64,000 nucleotides of DNA from Lucifuga dentata (lineage: Eukaryota > Chordata > Actinopteri > Ophidiiformes > Bythitidae), in the NCBI GenBank assembly GCA_014773175.1, contig VXCM01002232.1:52535-116534 (forward strand). The letters run 5' to 3'. A program made the translations under genes and the position numbers. The notes below the pieces were generated by a model, which saw only the letters and a program-made list of their open reading frames with translations, made no database searches and was not told the origin of the DNA. Shown here piece after piece: positions 1 through 10,099 of the stretch (position 1 is its first letter; each line of letters begins with the position of its first letter).

Positions 1-1180
1 GCCCAGAAACAGCCTGCGGCGCTGCAGGTATGGACATCTGCGTGACGTGATGGCGGACGGCTCTGAAGGTGGCCCACCGTGTAGCTCAAAGAAAACTCAG
101 AGTTTTTTTTTTTTTCAAACCACACTTAAATTATACTTTTGTCTTTGAAAGAAAACTTGGTCAAAAAGCAGAAACTCTTTCTGAAGATTAAAGAGCTAAT
201 TTTATGATAATCCATTCCTGAAAAACCTTTTGTATATTATTGAGTCCTTTCAACTTTTTTCCAATGCAAATAAATTTAAAGAATTTTCTAGAAACGCTTC
301 ATTTTCTTGACTCTCGTCCAGTCTTATTTCTTTGAAGATACCAATACATTTCATTGATAAAAAAGTCTCATAATCATAAGACGTTGTTTAATTTTGGGGA
401 AACAAGTTGAAATAATCTCACTGCACCGACACTTTCTTTCAAACTAACATTTTTAAGATGTAAGAATGAAAAACACTCGTGATGCAGATTGTTGGAGTGA
501 GATAGTGAATCAGAATTCCACTTTAATCTTGTTGGTATTCTTACCTGCTAGGAAAATATACTAATTTAACAAATTAAGTTTTGTAAAGCCAACTCAAGTT
601 ATTTCACTGGCTAAAATTATATTTTGTAAGATTATCATAACGTAGAATAAATTAAGCACCAAATTAACAAAAGATACATATGATCTTATTTTACATTTTT
701 ATCCCATGTAAAGACCAGAAAGAATGAATTCATCTCATAACAGCTAAGCTATTGGAGCACGATGCTAACGTAACATTTTATATAGTTAAGCTAGCAATGA
801 ATGATTAGCTGAAAGCTAACATTAGCGAGCTTGAGCTACTTTCCTATATACAGATGAAAAAGTGGTTCCCACAGTCATTATCTTTCAACTCAAAGATCAT
901 GAAAAATGACAGCAATAACCCTCAAAAGTTATAATATTTTTGACTTTTTAACTTTTGTTCAGACGTTTCATCGCGTTCAGAAGCAATTGTCTTGAAACAA
1001 GAAAGAAACAACAGCCAAGAAATAAGACACCTGATTCTCCAAAATTGCTTTTGGAAATAAATTGAAATATCATTGTACTGACAGATTCTTTTTCAATTGT
1101 TTGATTAAACTAAAAGAACTTTTAAGACTCAATAGCAGACTAAATGACTTTTTACCTCATGTTCCTTTGAGAGATGTTTC
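1..1180. other. AT-rich unique noncoding DNA
   Basis: No gene is recognisable here. The first 60 bases are GC-rich, and bases 1-27 are open in frame 1 followed by GTATGG, which could be an exon end with a splice donor. The rest is AT-rich. A small cluster of GCTAAC/TTAGC words at about 750-840 resembles the TTAGCATGCTAA-type fish repeat seen elsewhere in the window. Confidence 0.5.
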
Positions 1181-1184
1181 CTAT

Positions 1185-1222
1185 TTAAAAAAAAAAAAAA
1201 AAGANTTAAAAAAAAAAAAAAA
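1185..1222. repeat. poly(A) tract interrupted by a one-base gap
   Basis: Two adenine runs of about 16 flank a short AGANTT block with a single N at 1204. This is the first of many sites where assembly failed inside a homopolymer, so the true length is unknown. Confidence 0.9.
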
Positions 1223-1439
1223 AGTGACTTGTGGTGTCTTTGACCATTCAAATTAAACCCTGTTTTGTCTGAAATGTTTCTGCATTACAAACGCTTGTGT
1301 GTGTTACATCGTGTGTCATGTATAAATATGTTCAGTCTGCATTGATGTAAACGCACCGTAATAATTACCGTCTGCTGCACAAAAACAACAGTAACAAAAC
1401 CACCTGTGCTGCTGCTGTTTGCGTGAGGAAACACATTAA

Positions 1440-1860
1440 CATTCAGCTCGCGCCATAAATAAATGAACGACGTTCATTCAGTCGCAGCTCCTCCGCAAGT
1501 TCAGGGAGTCTTGGACTGCTGAGATGAGATTATGGGCATTACGTTCATGACATCCTGTTACGTCCTGGGCATCGCCAAGGCGCCGTCAACAATGCCCAGA
1601 ATCCAGTCTTAGCCCCGTAATGAATGCACTCCAATATGTAATGACTGAGTAATCACATTATTTGCAGCCTGGACTTGATTCTGATGGAGAGGCTGTCTGC
1701 ATCTGTGCCTCCGTCGTTGATTGCCAGCAGGCCGAGGAGGCGAAAAGGGAGCTTTGCATTAGCATCCCGCACTGGGGAGCTGCATTGCAAATGATTATTC
1801 TGAATTGTTTTTGCAACAGGAATGTCCAATCCAATAAAGTTAATGATCTTGAAAGACATC
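1440..1860. promoter_or_regulatory. candidate conserved noncoding element
   Basis: Non-repetitive and GC-richer than its surroundings, with no long plausible frame. It is dense in words typical of developmental enhancers: TAATGACTGAGTAATCAC near 1639, GATTATGGGCATTA near 1526, ATTGCAAATGATTATTC near 1784, and CAATAAAGTTAATGATC near 1835. The contrast with the flanking AT-rich and microsatellite DNA suggests constraint. No alignment is available, so the call rests on composition and motif density only. Confidence 0.3.
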
Positions 1861-1861
1861 G

Positions 1862-1915
1862 GGTGTGTGTGTGTGTGTATATATATGTGTGTGTGCGTGG
1901 AGAGAGAGAGGGAGA
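1862..1915. repeat. compound (TG)n-(TA)n-(TG)n-(GA)n microsatellite
   Basis: TG repeats run into four TA units, more TG, then a GAGAGA block. It directly abuts the candidate conserved element upstream. Confidence 0.95.
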
Positions 1916-1999
1916 AGAGAAAACAAAATCGATTAAAATGCAGATGTTCGCCATTCGACGGAAGCCGCGATGGCAACGTTCTGTCAATATAATTAAACT

Positions 2000-2022
2000 T
2001 TTTTTTTTTTTTTTTTTTTTTT
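2000..2022. repeat. poly(T) tract
   Basis: A run of about 23 T. It creates the C-terminal poly-Phe of a spurious forward open frame. Confidence 0.95.
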
Positions 2023-2407
2023 AACAATTCAGGAACTGTTTTTGCTTCTTCTTCTCCTCTTCTACATTCATCACTTTCTGTTTGGCGTAAGATGCCTGAA
2101 AAGCAAATAATCTGGAGTATTTTTCCCTCCACCTGATGAGAAGCATCATTATGTGCTTTGCAGCCTATTAAGCATAATTTCCTTATCAGTCTTAATTTGA
2201 AAACCTCCAGTTAATCACAGTCTTAACCTTACATGTAGATTTCCTCGCTCTCTTTGTTCTCATCCTTCAACCCATAAAAACGAAAACGCAAAAAACACCA
2301 ACACCGACGTATTCCACAAAACTTCATGGGTTTGTGTAAAAACTACATTTTACGCAGCATAGATCACCATAATGCACAGTTTGTGTGCTGTAATGTTACC
2401 ACATACA

Positions 2408-2429
2408 CCCACACACACACACACACACA
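2408..2429. repeat. (CA)11 microsatellite
   Basis: Uninterrupted CA dinucleotides following an imperfect CACATACACC lead-in. Confidence 0.95.
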
Positions 2430-2514
2430 GCATAAAATACACTTCTTCCTTTTCTGTTTTCACATTTAATTATCCAGCCCGTGTGATTACCAGGTAAAAC
2501 AAATTATGTGTTTT

Positions 2515-2840
2515 GTTGGCAGCAGATAAATCTGGGTCTCAACTTGCTGTAATGACCCGTGTAATTTTTAAGCAGTGCCTACATACTGGCTCTTTTAACA
2601 CGTATCATTAGTGGGGTTGTATATTAGATATACATTCTGCGGCTTAATTTGGTCTCCCAGGAGCACTTGTAATGATGCAGCTGCCGGGTACAGGACACCT
2701 TTAATTTATTTATTTTAAATGTTGAGAGTAATTGAGTTCTTGAGAGATGTGAGGCGAGCGGCTGCTGCTGCTGCTGCTGCTGGTGGGGTCTTCTGAAAAA
2801 TGCATTAATTCCACAGCGCAATCTGTTGCGAAAATTAATA
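2515..2840. promoter_or_regulatory. candidate conserved noncoding element with (GCT)7
   Basis: A non-repetitive block containing TGTAATGACCCGTGTAATTT near 2550, CACGTATCATTAG near 2599 and CTTGTAATGATGCAGCTGCC near 2665 (homeodomain ATTA cores beside a CAGCTG E-box). It ends in seven GCT units at 2761-2781. No frame is plausible as a gene. Composition and motif clustering suggest an enhancer. Confidence 0.3.
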
Positions 2841-2917
2841 CTGGGGAAGGTTTTAATGGGGAAGGATGAGGGGGAAAAAAAGAGAAAATAAAAGGGGATT
2901 TTCACACATTGGACATG

Positions 2918-3388
2918 CACTGTAAAAAAAAACAAACAAACAAAAAAAAAAAACTCCATCTTATCAAGTCATTTTGTCAGATATCATGTATTTCCTTAAT
3001 AATTCCCTTATAAAATCAGATGTTCAGCTTTAATATGTCTTGTCTTCAGTAAATGCCATCAAATCAGGCTTAGCTTGCATTTTATCAACTCTTTTTTTCT
3101 GTTATCAATACATATTTTCATGAAACAAGTTTAAAAAAGTCAAATAAATGAGACAATTTTAACCTGTTTCCAGTACAAATCAACTTTATTCAGATTTCTT
3201 AAAAAATCTTCTTTTGACTCGAGTGCAGCTGTGCCTCCTAACTGCCTCGTTTCAAGATCCTGACACCCCACAAAATTCCTGAAACATGTCCTGTTGGATT
3301 TTTCAATAGTTTTAAAAAAACAACTTAAAAATAGACCAAAATGACTTCACGAGATAGTTTTTTTTTTTTTTTTTTTTTTTTTGCAGTG
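2918..3388. mobile_element. CACTGCAAAAA-family MITE, near full length
   Basis: Starts CACTGTAAAAAA and ends in TTTTTGCAGTG. The subterminal parts are also inverted repeats: ATCTTATCAAGTCATTTTG near 2957 pairs with a CAAAATGACTTCACGAGAT block near 3338. The interior holds the family's internal motifs, AACCTGTTTCCAGTACAAATC near 3161 and TTTCAAGATCCTGACA near 3250, which recur at 14.3, 41.2 and 48.9 kb. There is no coding capacity, and poly(T) growth has lengthened the right end. Confidence 0.75.
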
Positions 3389-3389
3389 C

Positions 3390-3600
3390 GCTTCAGAGGG
3401 GAAAACGACAACAAGCAGAGAGTGTGGATGAGTTCTTTATCTCCCTCTGAAGGCTTTTTTATTACAGACAATCAAAACGGCTCCTGAGCCACTCGAATCT
3501 CAGCAGCTGCAGGTGATGGTGGAAATTATTTGTTCCGCTGTCGCGCAGCTCATAATGCCTTTTCATCATCAAAATGCTGTTTGTTTGCTCTCGGTAACAA
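3390..3600. promoter_or_regulatory. weak candidate conserved noncoding segment
   Basis: A non-repetitive segment of balanced composition with a CAGCAGCTGCAGG E-box cluster near 3501 and TCATAATGCC near 3549. It lies between a MITE and a (AG)21 microsatellite. Support is weak. Confidence 0.2.
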
Positions 3601-3826
3601 AAAAAGACAATAATAAAGACAATTCAAGGCAGGTGGCAGAACGCATAGGTCGTCCTCTCTGACAGGATTTCACCTGTAAGCTTTTAAAATTATGTTTCAC
3701 ATTAAACACTGACTGCATTCCACTTCTCTTCAGCACAGGGGTCAGTTCTTAGTTTTTGTTTTGTTTTGTTTTTTTACAAAAAATATAAAGCTCTGTCATT
3801 ATTCGCTTATCAGTCTGTTGCTACTG

Positions 3827-3829
<3 letters not shown>

Positions 3830-3871
<42 letters not shown>
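3830..3871. repeat. (AG)21 microsatellite
   Basis: Twenty-one uninterrupted AG units. They produce artefactual Arg-Glu or Ser-Leu repeats in overlapping frames. Confidence 0.98.
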
Positions 3872-3875
<4 letters not shown>

Positions 3876-4430
3876 TGCTCGTGTGGATATTCACATCACA
3901 AACTGTTAACTCCCAAATACACTTACAGCTTTGGCCAAATTCATGAAAATTACTAGTAGAAAACATATACTTGTCAGTAGCTTTCTGTGATTTTTGTCTC
4001 TGCTTGATTTTGCTGAACAATCTCTTCAGTTCATAGGTAGAAACTTTTATCTGCACGGATCAGTTTCATAATCCATTCCTGGTTTTCCATCTTGTTATTT
4101 TCTCCAGGAGAAAGATCCTGATTGCATCTAATTGCAAGACAAAACAAACAAAAAAATCCCCACAAATTTGTAAAATTCATCAATGTAAAAAGCATGTTGG
4201 TGTTTCTCCAAAAAGCATGGCTGCAGATTAAAAATGAAAAATCTCAACATTTCTATTATTATTGTTTTTGTTCTGAAAATCCTGCTTTTGTTTGTGATGT
4301 ACAATTTTTATTTCTCTTGCACGAACTTTTCCTTGTTTCATTAGCTTTAAATTGTCGTTACAGAGGTACTCAAGGCTGTGTGAGCTGAACAATGGACAAA
4401 ATGGATTAAATAGACAAACATGCAGTGATT
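3872..4430. other. AT-rich intervening DNA
   Basis: No gene, recognisable repeat or RNA is seen. It holds only short chance frames and a poly-A-rich patch near 4140-4160. Confidence 0.5.
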
Positions 4431-4431
4431 T

Positions 4432-4449
4432 TATATATATATATATATA
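4432..4449. repeat. (TA)9 microsatellite
   Basis: A short TA run immediately before the mariner transposase fragment. Confidence 0.9.
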
Positions 4450-4454
4450 GTGGT

Positions 4455-4720
4455 TTTGAACTAGTTCAGCAGCCATCATACTCGCCTGATTTGGCCCCTC
4501 AGATTTTCACCTCTTCCCAAACATGAAAAAGGTTTCAGCCGAAAGCCGATTGGCCTGAGATGTCATATCAACTGTGGAGAATTTGGGGTTTTTTTTTTTG
4601 GATAAAATCCCTCCACATGATTGGCAGAGGTGTGTGTCGAGTTGAAAGGAGATTATCTTGCAAAGTAAAATGACTGCAACAAGCTTTCATTGCTAGGCTC
4701 ATAACTTATCAGTCAGCCCT
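4455..4720 (+). mobile_element. mariner transposase C-terminal remnant
   Basis: Forward translation gives QQPSYSPDLAP near 4468, which matches the YSPDLAPSD block around the third catalytic Asp of DD34D mariner transposases. After a one-base frame slip it continues as DFHLFPNMKK near 4502. Further frame slips and stops follow, then a DKIPPHDWQRCV-like stretch near 4602 corresponding to the C-terminal region before the last conserved Gly-Asp-Tyr. The 4600-4715 part also aligns by eye with 13.15-13.27 kb. This is an inactive fossil with no N-terminal half. The family is confident, the exact boundaries are not. Confidence 0.75.
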
Positions 4721-4829
4721 TGAAGAAACCCGTCTTCTTTTTCTTGAATCTCTGTATCATCCTAAGTTCTGTTGTTAATGTGTTTGTGTGTAAACCGTAT
4801 CTGTTACATAAATCTCCATTTTTTAAAAG

Positions 4830-5085
4830 AGTCTGATGAGCCCAGGAGGTTTAATCATCTCACCGCTTTGAACTCCAACACAAAGTCTGGACTTTAAACA
4901 CACCTTAGTGAGGATTTATTCCATCTAATAATAAGGCCTGTATATTCATATTTGCCCTAATTACACCCAAGTCGAGTCGGTGTGATAACATTATTTTGGG
5001 ACTGCGTTCAGCGAGTAATTAACAGCAAACTTGTCTCCCTGTTTGTAATGTGATGAATATTCTGCTGTGGGAGCTTTTTTAAATC
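4830..5085. promoter_or_regulatory. candidate conserved noncoding element
   Basis: Non-repetitive DNA with several homeodomain-type cores: CTAATAATAAGG near 4925, CCTAATTACACC near 4957, GATAACATTATTTTGGG near 4984 and GAGTAATTAACAGC near 5013. No open frame of interest. Motif density and lack of repeats suggest an enhancer, without alignment support. Confidence 0.3.
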
Positions 5086-5439
5086 ATTATCATGGAGATG
5101 AATGTCTTTTCTATCAAGTACATCTGTATTTCAACCTCCTTTAATATCTTTTATGCAGGTTTCAAGCTTTACACATCCACATTTGAGATATTGCAGCCTC
5201 AGACGGTGTAAATATGTTAAAAACACGCCTGCATCTCTCAGTGACGCGCTGTACATTTTAACACCACCGTCATAAATTAAAGAGCAGTCTAATTTAGCAA
5301 TTTGGTGCAATATGTTAATGCGGGAAGAAAGAAGAATTCATCCCTTAATGCATTCAATGAAACAAAATGAAATAACATATATTTGAAAGTTTAATTTTCT
5401 TTTTTTAACACACATTATTATTATTTCAATCCTTGTAAT

Positions 5440-5960
5440 TGAAACTGCAACCCAGGCAGTGTGTATTAAATTAGATTGTGGGCAAAATTGCACCTTTGGT
5501 TTGCCAAGGCTGACTGAGTCCTTGCATCAAATGAATTTAATTATTCCTGTAGCCCATATATTATTAATCATCTATATTGATTTCTGAACTCCCAGACTGC
5601 TTGTGGATATGCAAATCTGGCCGCAGCAATATCGGGATGGGGCTCATTTGCATGGGGGCCCATTATTATTTTATAAGTAAATTTTAATGTGGACTCAATT
5701 AAAACTCAGCCAGTGGAACAGTTAAATTGGCCCAAGGTATGAGCTTTCCTGGATTCATGCGCGGAGTCGGGATATATCAATTAGTGAAGATCAAACTTTA
5801 GTTTCTCTGGAGAGGAGAGGAAAAGCTGGAATTCAATCAGAGCGGCTTCGACTCGCCGGGTCCATCTTTGGTGGGTTTTTCGGGAGAAACGGTCCAGGTT
5901 GTAATCAGATCTGCCAAATGGAATTATAACCCGGAAAATTCATCCACTCGGTTTCATCGA
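5440..5960. promoter_or_regulatory. candidate conserved noncoding element with paired octamers
   Basis: Contains a perfect POU octamer ATGCAAAT at 5609-5616 and its reverse complement ATTTGCAT at 5646-5653. AT-rich homeodomain-like words TAATTATTCC and ATTATTAATC lie around 5538-5570, and CTCAATTAAAACTCAGCC near 5694. The segment has no microsatellite, no MITE similarity and no plausible frame. One of the best enhancer-like islands in the window. Confidence 0.4.
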
Positions 5961-6164
5961 GGGAGAAAAAAAAGGAGGTCACTTCAATATTTATGTGTGA
6001 CCTTTCATGTGACCTTCCTGCTCCACATTTTCATCTGAGGGTCACAAATCTGATCTGGATCTGAATTAAGTTTAATGGTTTAAACTGTCATTTCCACCTT
6101 AAAATTACTCTTAACTATCAAAAGTATCAAAAAACATTTGGGATCTCACGTAAAAGTTATTTTC

Positions 6165-6465
6165 CTACCTCCTCCTTGCTTTCCTACTACACCTCCTCCT
6201 GTCTTCCCCTCCCTCTTCCTTTATTTTCCAACCTCCTCCTTTCACTTTCTACCTCCTCCTCCTCCTTTCCTTCCCTTTTGTTCCCTAGCTCAATATTTTT
6301 CTTCTCTGCTTCCTCTTTTCCTTCATTACATCATTCTTACTTTCCTTACAACTTCCTTTTCTTATTTAGATCCTACTTTTCTCCTCTACCTCATCCTTTC
6401 TTACCTCATTCTGTCCTCCCTATCTTCATCTTCTTTTCCTTAACATCTTCCTTTCTTTCAAAATA
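6165..6465. repeat. 300-bp polypyrimidine (CCTCCT/CTTTCC) tract
   Basis: The top strand is overwhelmingly C and T for about 300 bp, built from degenerate CCTCCT, CTTCC and TTTCC units with only scattered purines. It yields two overlapping Pro/Ser/Phe/Leu-rich frames with no family resemblance. Such strand asymmetry can form triplex (H-DNA) structures. Confidence 0.85.
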
Positions 6466-6469
6466 TCCC

Positions 6470-7580
6470 CTTCGACAGACAATTAAAAAAATTATGTAAT
6501 TTAATTAAATAAATTCATAAAATAAATGACCTTACCTAGTCAAAACTTAAATATAAGATAATATTTTCTAAAATAGAGACTAATATTTTCTAACTGTCAT
6601 CTGTTAAACCATTTTAAGCCAAACTTCATCTGATTTAGAACACGTATAAACGTCTGAAGGTCCAGTAGAATTTAAGAGTTTAAGGATGTCTGGCAGTCAT
6701 TTCGACTCGTATCGCACATATGTCTCATATTGGAGAAATGAAGCGCATTAAAGTAATATCACAGGTTGTCATAAGTTAATAATGTCCTATAAGTGTTTCA
6801 CAGTCGTTAAAGTTTTCATTCCTCTCACCTGATAGTTCAAGTGTTTCTTGGATCCAGACATGGAACAAATATTCACTATTAACATGAATGATCAGACTCC
6901 CCACTGCACAAAATGAATATAATATATCTGATAGAATTACTGATCAATAAAAATCGTGACTCTGTCATTATTTATCCAGATGCTAAGATTTCTGAGAACA
7001 ATATGCTGTCTAATCTGAATCAAAGAAAGTTTATAATCTGACGGAGCTGCACTTCTCCCATTTTACTTTTGTTAAACAAGAAGACGGTGCTGTCGGTTAC
7101 AGCTGTAATGCTTAAAAAATATATATATATATGGTTCTCAAGTCAAAACAGCAGCTTGAAAATGCTGATGTGGATATCATTCTAAAATTTTCAGGACTAA
7201 AACAAAAGGCATGTTTCAGTGTTGATATTTCAACACAAACTCATGAGTATCACCAGGACATCAAAAATAACTCTGAAGAGCCAAGTCACAAAAAGATAAA
7301 ACGAGTAACAATAGTCTGGAAAGTTGGGATTAAACATGAAAATTTGTTTCAAAAAATGAAAATTTTTATATAATGTTGGGGATGATCTTAAAGTCTGGAA
7401 TAAAACAACCTTTGGGTATAACACTGCATATCTTGGAATTACCTCAAACTTTGCACTTCTTGGGACGGTTATTTTTGAGGGTTAATTTGCTGATGTCTAG
7501 CAAATATGAAACACTTTAAATTTACCAAAATAAGTCTTTTTTTCCCCCCATCCACCAATGTGATAAGCTTTCTAGTCTGT
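6470..7580. other. AT-rich intervening DNA
   Basis: No gene or clear repeat. A short (TA) run lies near 7117-7131. The 80-codon frame beginning there is not recognised and looks spurious. Confidence 0.5.
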
Positions 7581-7584
7581 CTGT

Positions 7585-7900
7585 TTGAATTGGACTTTGT
7601 CAGGCTCAGCTGGTCTTTGAACTGAATGCTAACATTAGCATGCTACACGCCTACAGCTAGCATGTTATATGGCAGCATTTAGTGTGTTAGCATTTAAACA
7701 CGATCACGGTTACCATGTTACCAAGCTGCTACTGTGTTGTGTTATCATTAGCATGTTAGTATGTAATGTACAAATTTAGCACACAGCACAGCTCATATTA
7801 GATTCATCGTCTGGGGACAATGAATGTACTGTATGAACGAAATTTCATGCTAATTCATGCGCTGTGGGCCAAAGTGCTGAAGCGACTTTATAAAAGTTTA
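7585..7900. repeat. TTAGCATGCTAA-rich dispersed repeat copy
   Basis: Opens with TTGGACTTTGTCAGGCTCAG, also found near 52.83 kb in a degraded form. It continues through GCTAACATTAGCATGCTA, TCATTAGCATGTTAG and GATTCATCGTCTGGGGACAA, then ATTTCATGCTAATTC and CCAAAGTGCTG. From memory this order matches a dispersed repeat common in percomorph genomes. No coding potential. Confidence 0.6.
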
Positions 7901-8044
7901 TCTGTTAGCGTCTCTTTAACAGAGCTGATGCTGATACGTCTGCTGGATTCTTTCTAACTCTGTGTCCTCATGGTGAAATCAAAGGTCCGCCCGGCACACA
8001 GCGCTCACATCCAGCCACTTGCCTTTCATGTTAATCATTTTGAT

Positions 8045-8080
8045 TGTGCATATGCGCGCGCGCGTGTGTGTGTGTGCATG
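8045..8080. repeat. alternating pyrimidine-purine tract (CG/TG/CA)
   Basis: Thirty-six bases alternate strictly pyrimidine-purine, with five CG steps in the centre followed by TG steps. This is a classic Z-DNA-prone composition. Confidence 0.9.
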
Positions 8081-8177
8081 TTGTTATCAGTATCATTAAC
8101 AGACCAGAAACTCAAAGTGAGATCAAACAGAGCAGGACTGAGCTGGTCAGCCTTATCACATGTTGCTTACTTGTGCA

Positions 8178-8201
8178 TGTGTGTGTGTGTGTGTGTGTGT
8201 G

Positions 8202-8238
<37 letters not shown>
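8178..8238. repeat. compound (TG)12-(AG)17 microsatellite
   Basis: TG units at 8178-8201, then AG units at 8204-8238. They give the Cys-Val and Arg-Glu repeats in overlapping spurious frames. Confidence 0.97.
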
Positions 8239-8243
<5 letters not shown>

Positions 8244-8660
8244 CAGGGTCTCAGTCTGCTTTGGAGATGAACAACACACTGCACAGTGGAGTGTTTTCAC
8301 TCATTAAATAATTCATTAAAACAACAATTAAATAACATTATTAATAACCGTTATTAATTATTAAACTTCAGCACACATACACCTGACAACCATTTTTGCT
8401 TAAATAAAATGTATTAGCCTCATTGGCTAATAGTGATGGTGATTAAGCTGTATGGTTATTTTTTAGTCTGGGGTGTGTGTTGTTTTGTTGGACTGCGTTA
8501 TGTTTAAGGACCTTTCTAATGTTTTGCTCACCGCATTCACTTATATGATGGAGCCAAAATATTAGAAACATGGTGAAATATAATGCAATCCATTAAAACC
8601 ACAATAGACTCCAGCCTCAAAAATAACCATTAAGCTCAATCAATAGCTCTCAACAACAAC

Positions 8661-8846
8661 TTAAAGGACCATATATTTAATTTTCATACATGTAACGTTA
8701 CTGACAATCATTTCTCAAAGCATACTACTGAACAGTGAATTAAAACTGTTTTTCCTACCTTCCAGACAGCCATTGGTTTCAGTTCATTCTGGTACGCTAT
8801 TAAAATCAACTTGCTGATACTTGAAACATTCTTNNNNNNNNNNNNN

Positions 8847-8902
<56 letters not shown>

Positions 8903-9190
8903 GTTTTGTAATTTTATTGTTTAAGCCCAATAAAAAGCGTGGAGTGAATGTATGCCTCCACTGGACCATGACTTCATAAGGCTGAGTAACTATTAGCAGG
9001 AGAAACATTGATTTTTAAGGTGGGTGTATCACTTGAATATTTGATTTTGAAAGATTAAGAGATTCTGCAAAATATCAGGAAAGCTGAAATATGGTTTTAT
9101 CCTTTGGGAAATGATTATCAGTAATGTAACATGTATGAAAATTGAATATATTAGGCTCAAACATGCAAAATGGGTGATATGGTCCTTTAA
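8661..9190 (+). mobile_element. TTAA-MITE copy, subfamily B, with internal gap
   Basis: Begins TTAAAGGACC and ends GGTCCTTTAA. The inner ends are inverted: TTCATACATGTAACGTTACT near 8681 pairs with AGTAATGTAACATGTATGAA near 9120. Internal family motifs are CCTACCTTCCAGACAGCCAT near 8754 and AAGGTGGGTGTATCACTTG near 9017. A gap of 13 N (8834-8846) and a 52-T run interrupt the middle. No coding capacity. Confidence 0.88.
8834..8898. other. assembly gap (13 N) plus 52-T run
   Basis: The only multi-base gap in the window. It lies inside a TTAA-MITE and is followed by an uninterrupted T tract, so the internal length of this copy is unreliable. Confidence 0.97.
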
Positions 9191-9224
9191 CATTATTAGT
9201 TTCATGAAGTTAGTATTCATTACA

Positions 9225-9425
9225 GAACTGTTTTATTGTATTGCAGGGTGTTTCTATTTTTCTACTGAGTGTAAATGCCAACCTTAATGTGTGAATACAA
9301 AGATGATGTGAACATGTTTACACAATAACATTTGTCTTCTAACATGCTAAATCTTACTTGACCTATAACATGCTAACTGTTGGTATGTTAATATTAGCAT
9401 TTAGCTTAAAGAACAGCTGACTGAT
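9225..9425. repeat. dispersed repeat, paralogue of 45.09-45.26 kb
   Basis: Shares about 190 bp with 45085-45258, including GCAGGGTGTTTCTA, AAATGCCAACCTTAATGTG, TAACATGCTAACTGTTGG and TTAGCATTTAGCTTAAAG. This copy runs on into AACAGCTGAC, whereas the other copy is followed by a TTAA-MITE at the TTAA. Confidence 0.8.
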
Positions 9426-9429
9426 AACT

Positions 9430-10095
9430 TTGACGACATTCAGTTTGTTGCTGTTCTTGGACGCTTACCTTAAGTGGGGCAAATATGCATATGTGGGTGG
9501 CACCAGCAGGGTAAAGGTCATGTTGTTATCTAAAAATAAAAGTTAAAAAAAAAAACTGACTTACAGCTAAAATATAAAATATTAACCATGAATACTCAAA
9601 AGAAGATAAAGATGTTGATTGGTTATTACTGATATCTTGACATCAGCCATCTTAAAACAAATATTTTGAATCGTGACATCATCAATCATCAAGCATCTTA
9701 TTGGTCAGTGGAGAGTTGGAGGTTTTTATTGATCACTACAGATTACAAATTCATTCATAAATATGCTGCATCTGTGAATAAAACACACTCTAACTCATCT
9801 GAAAACACAAAAATCACCAAAACCGGTTATATGAGGTTTTTAATTGACAGTGAAACTAAACTTTTCTTCAATTTTACTTTTACTTTAGATACTCTAGTAC
9901 ATTTGACTGCTAATACTTCATTCCTTTATCTTTCCTTCTTCAGCTGATCTGAAGCCATGAAAATCCAAAAACTGCAGATGTTGCCTTGTATCTCAAATAT
10001 ACTGTAAGCTCTGTGAATGCAGGACTGTTAACTGGCAATGGAGTATTTTTTCACTGCAATAATGATACTTTTACGTCAGTAACAGATATGAGTAC
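9430..10095. other. AT-rich intervening DNA
   Basis: Nothing recognisable. The 93-codon frame in it has no family features. Confidence 0.45.
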
Positions 10096-10099
10096 TTCT

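Noticed and set aside
1653..2132. 159-codon minus frame
   Set aside because: Built across a TG/GA microsatellite and a poly(T) tract; overlapping frames of similar length exist on both strands.
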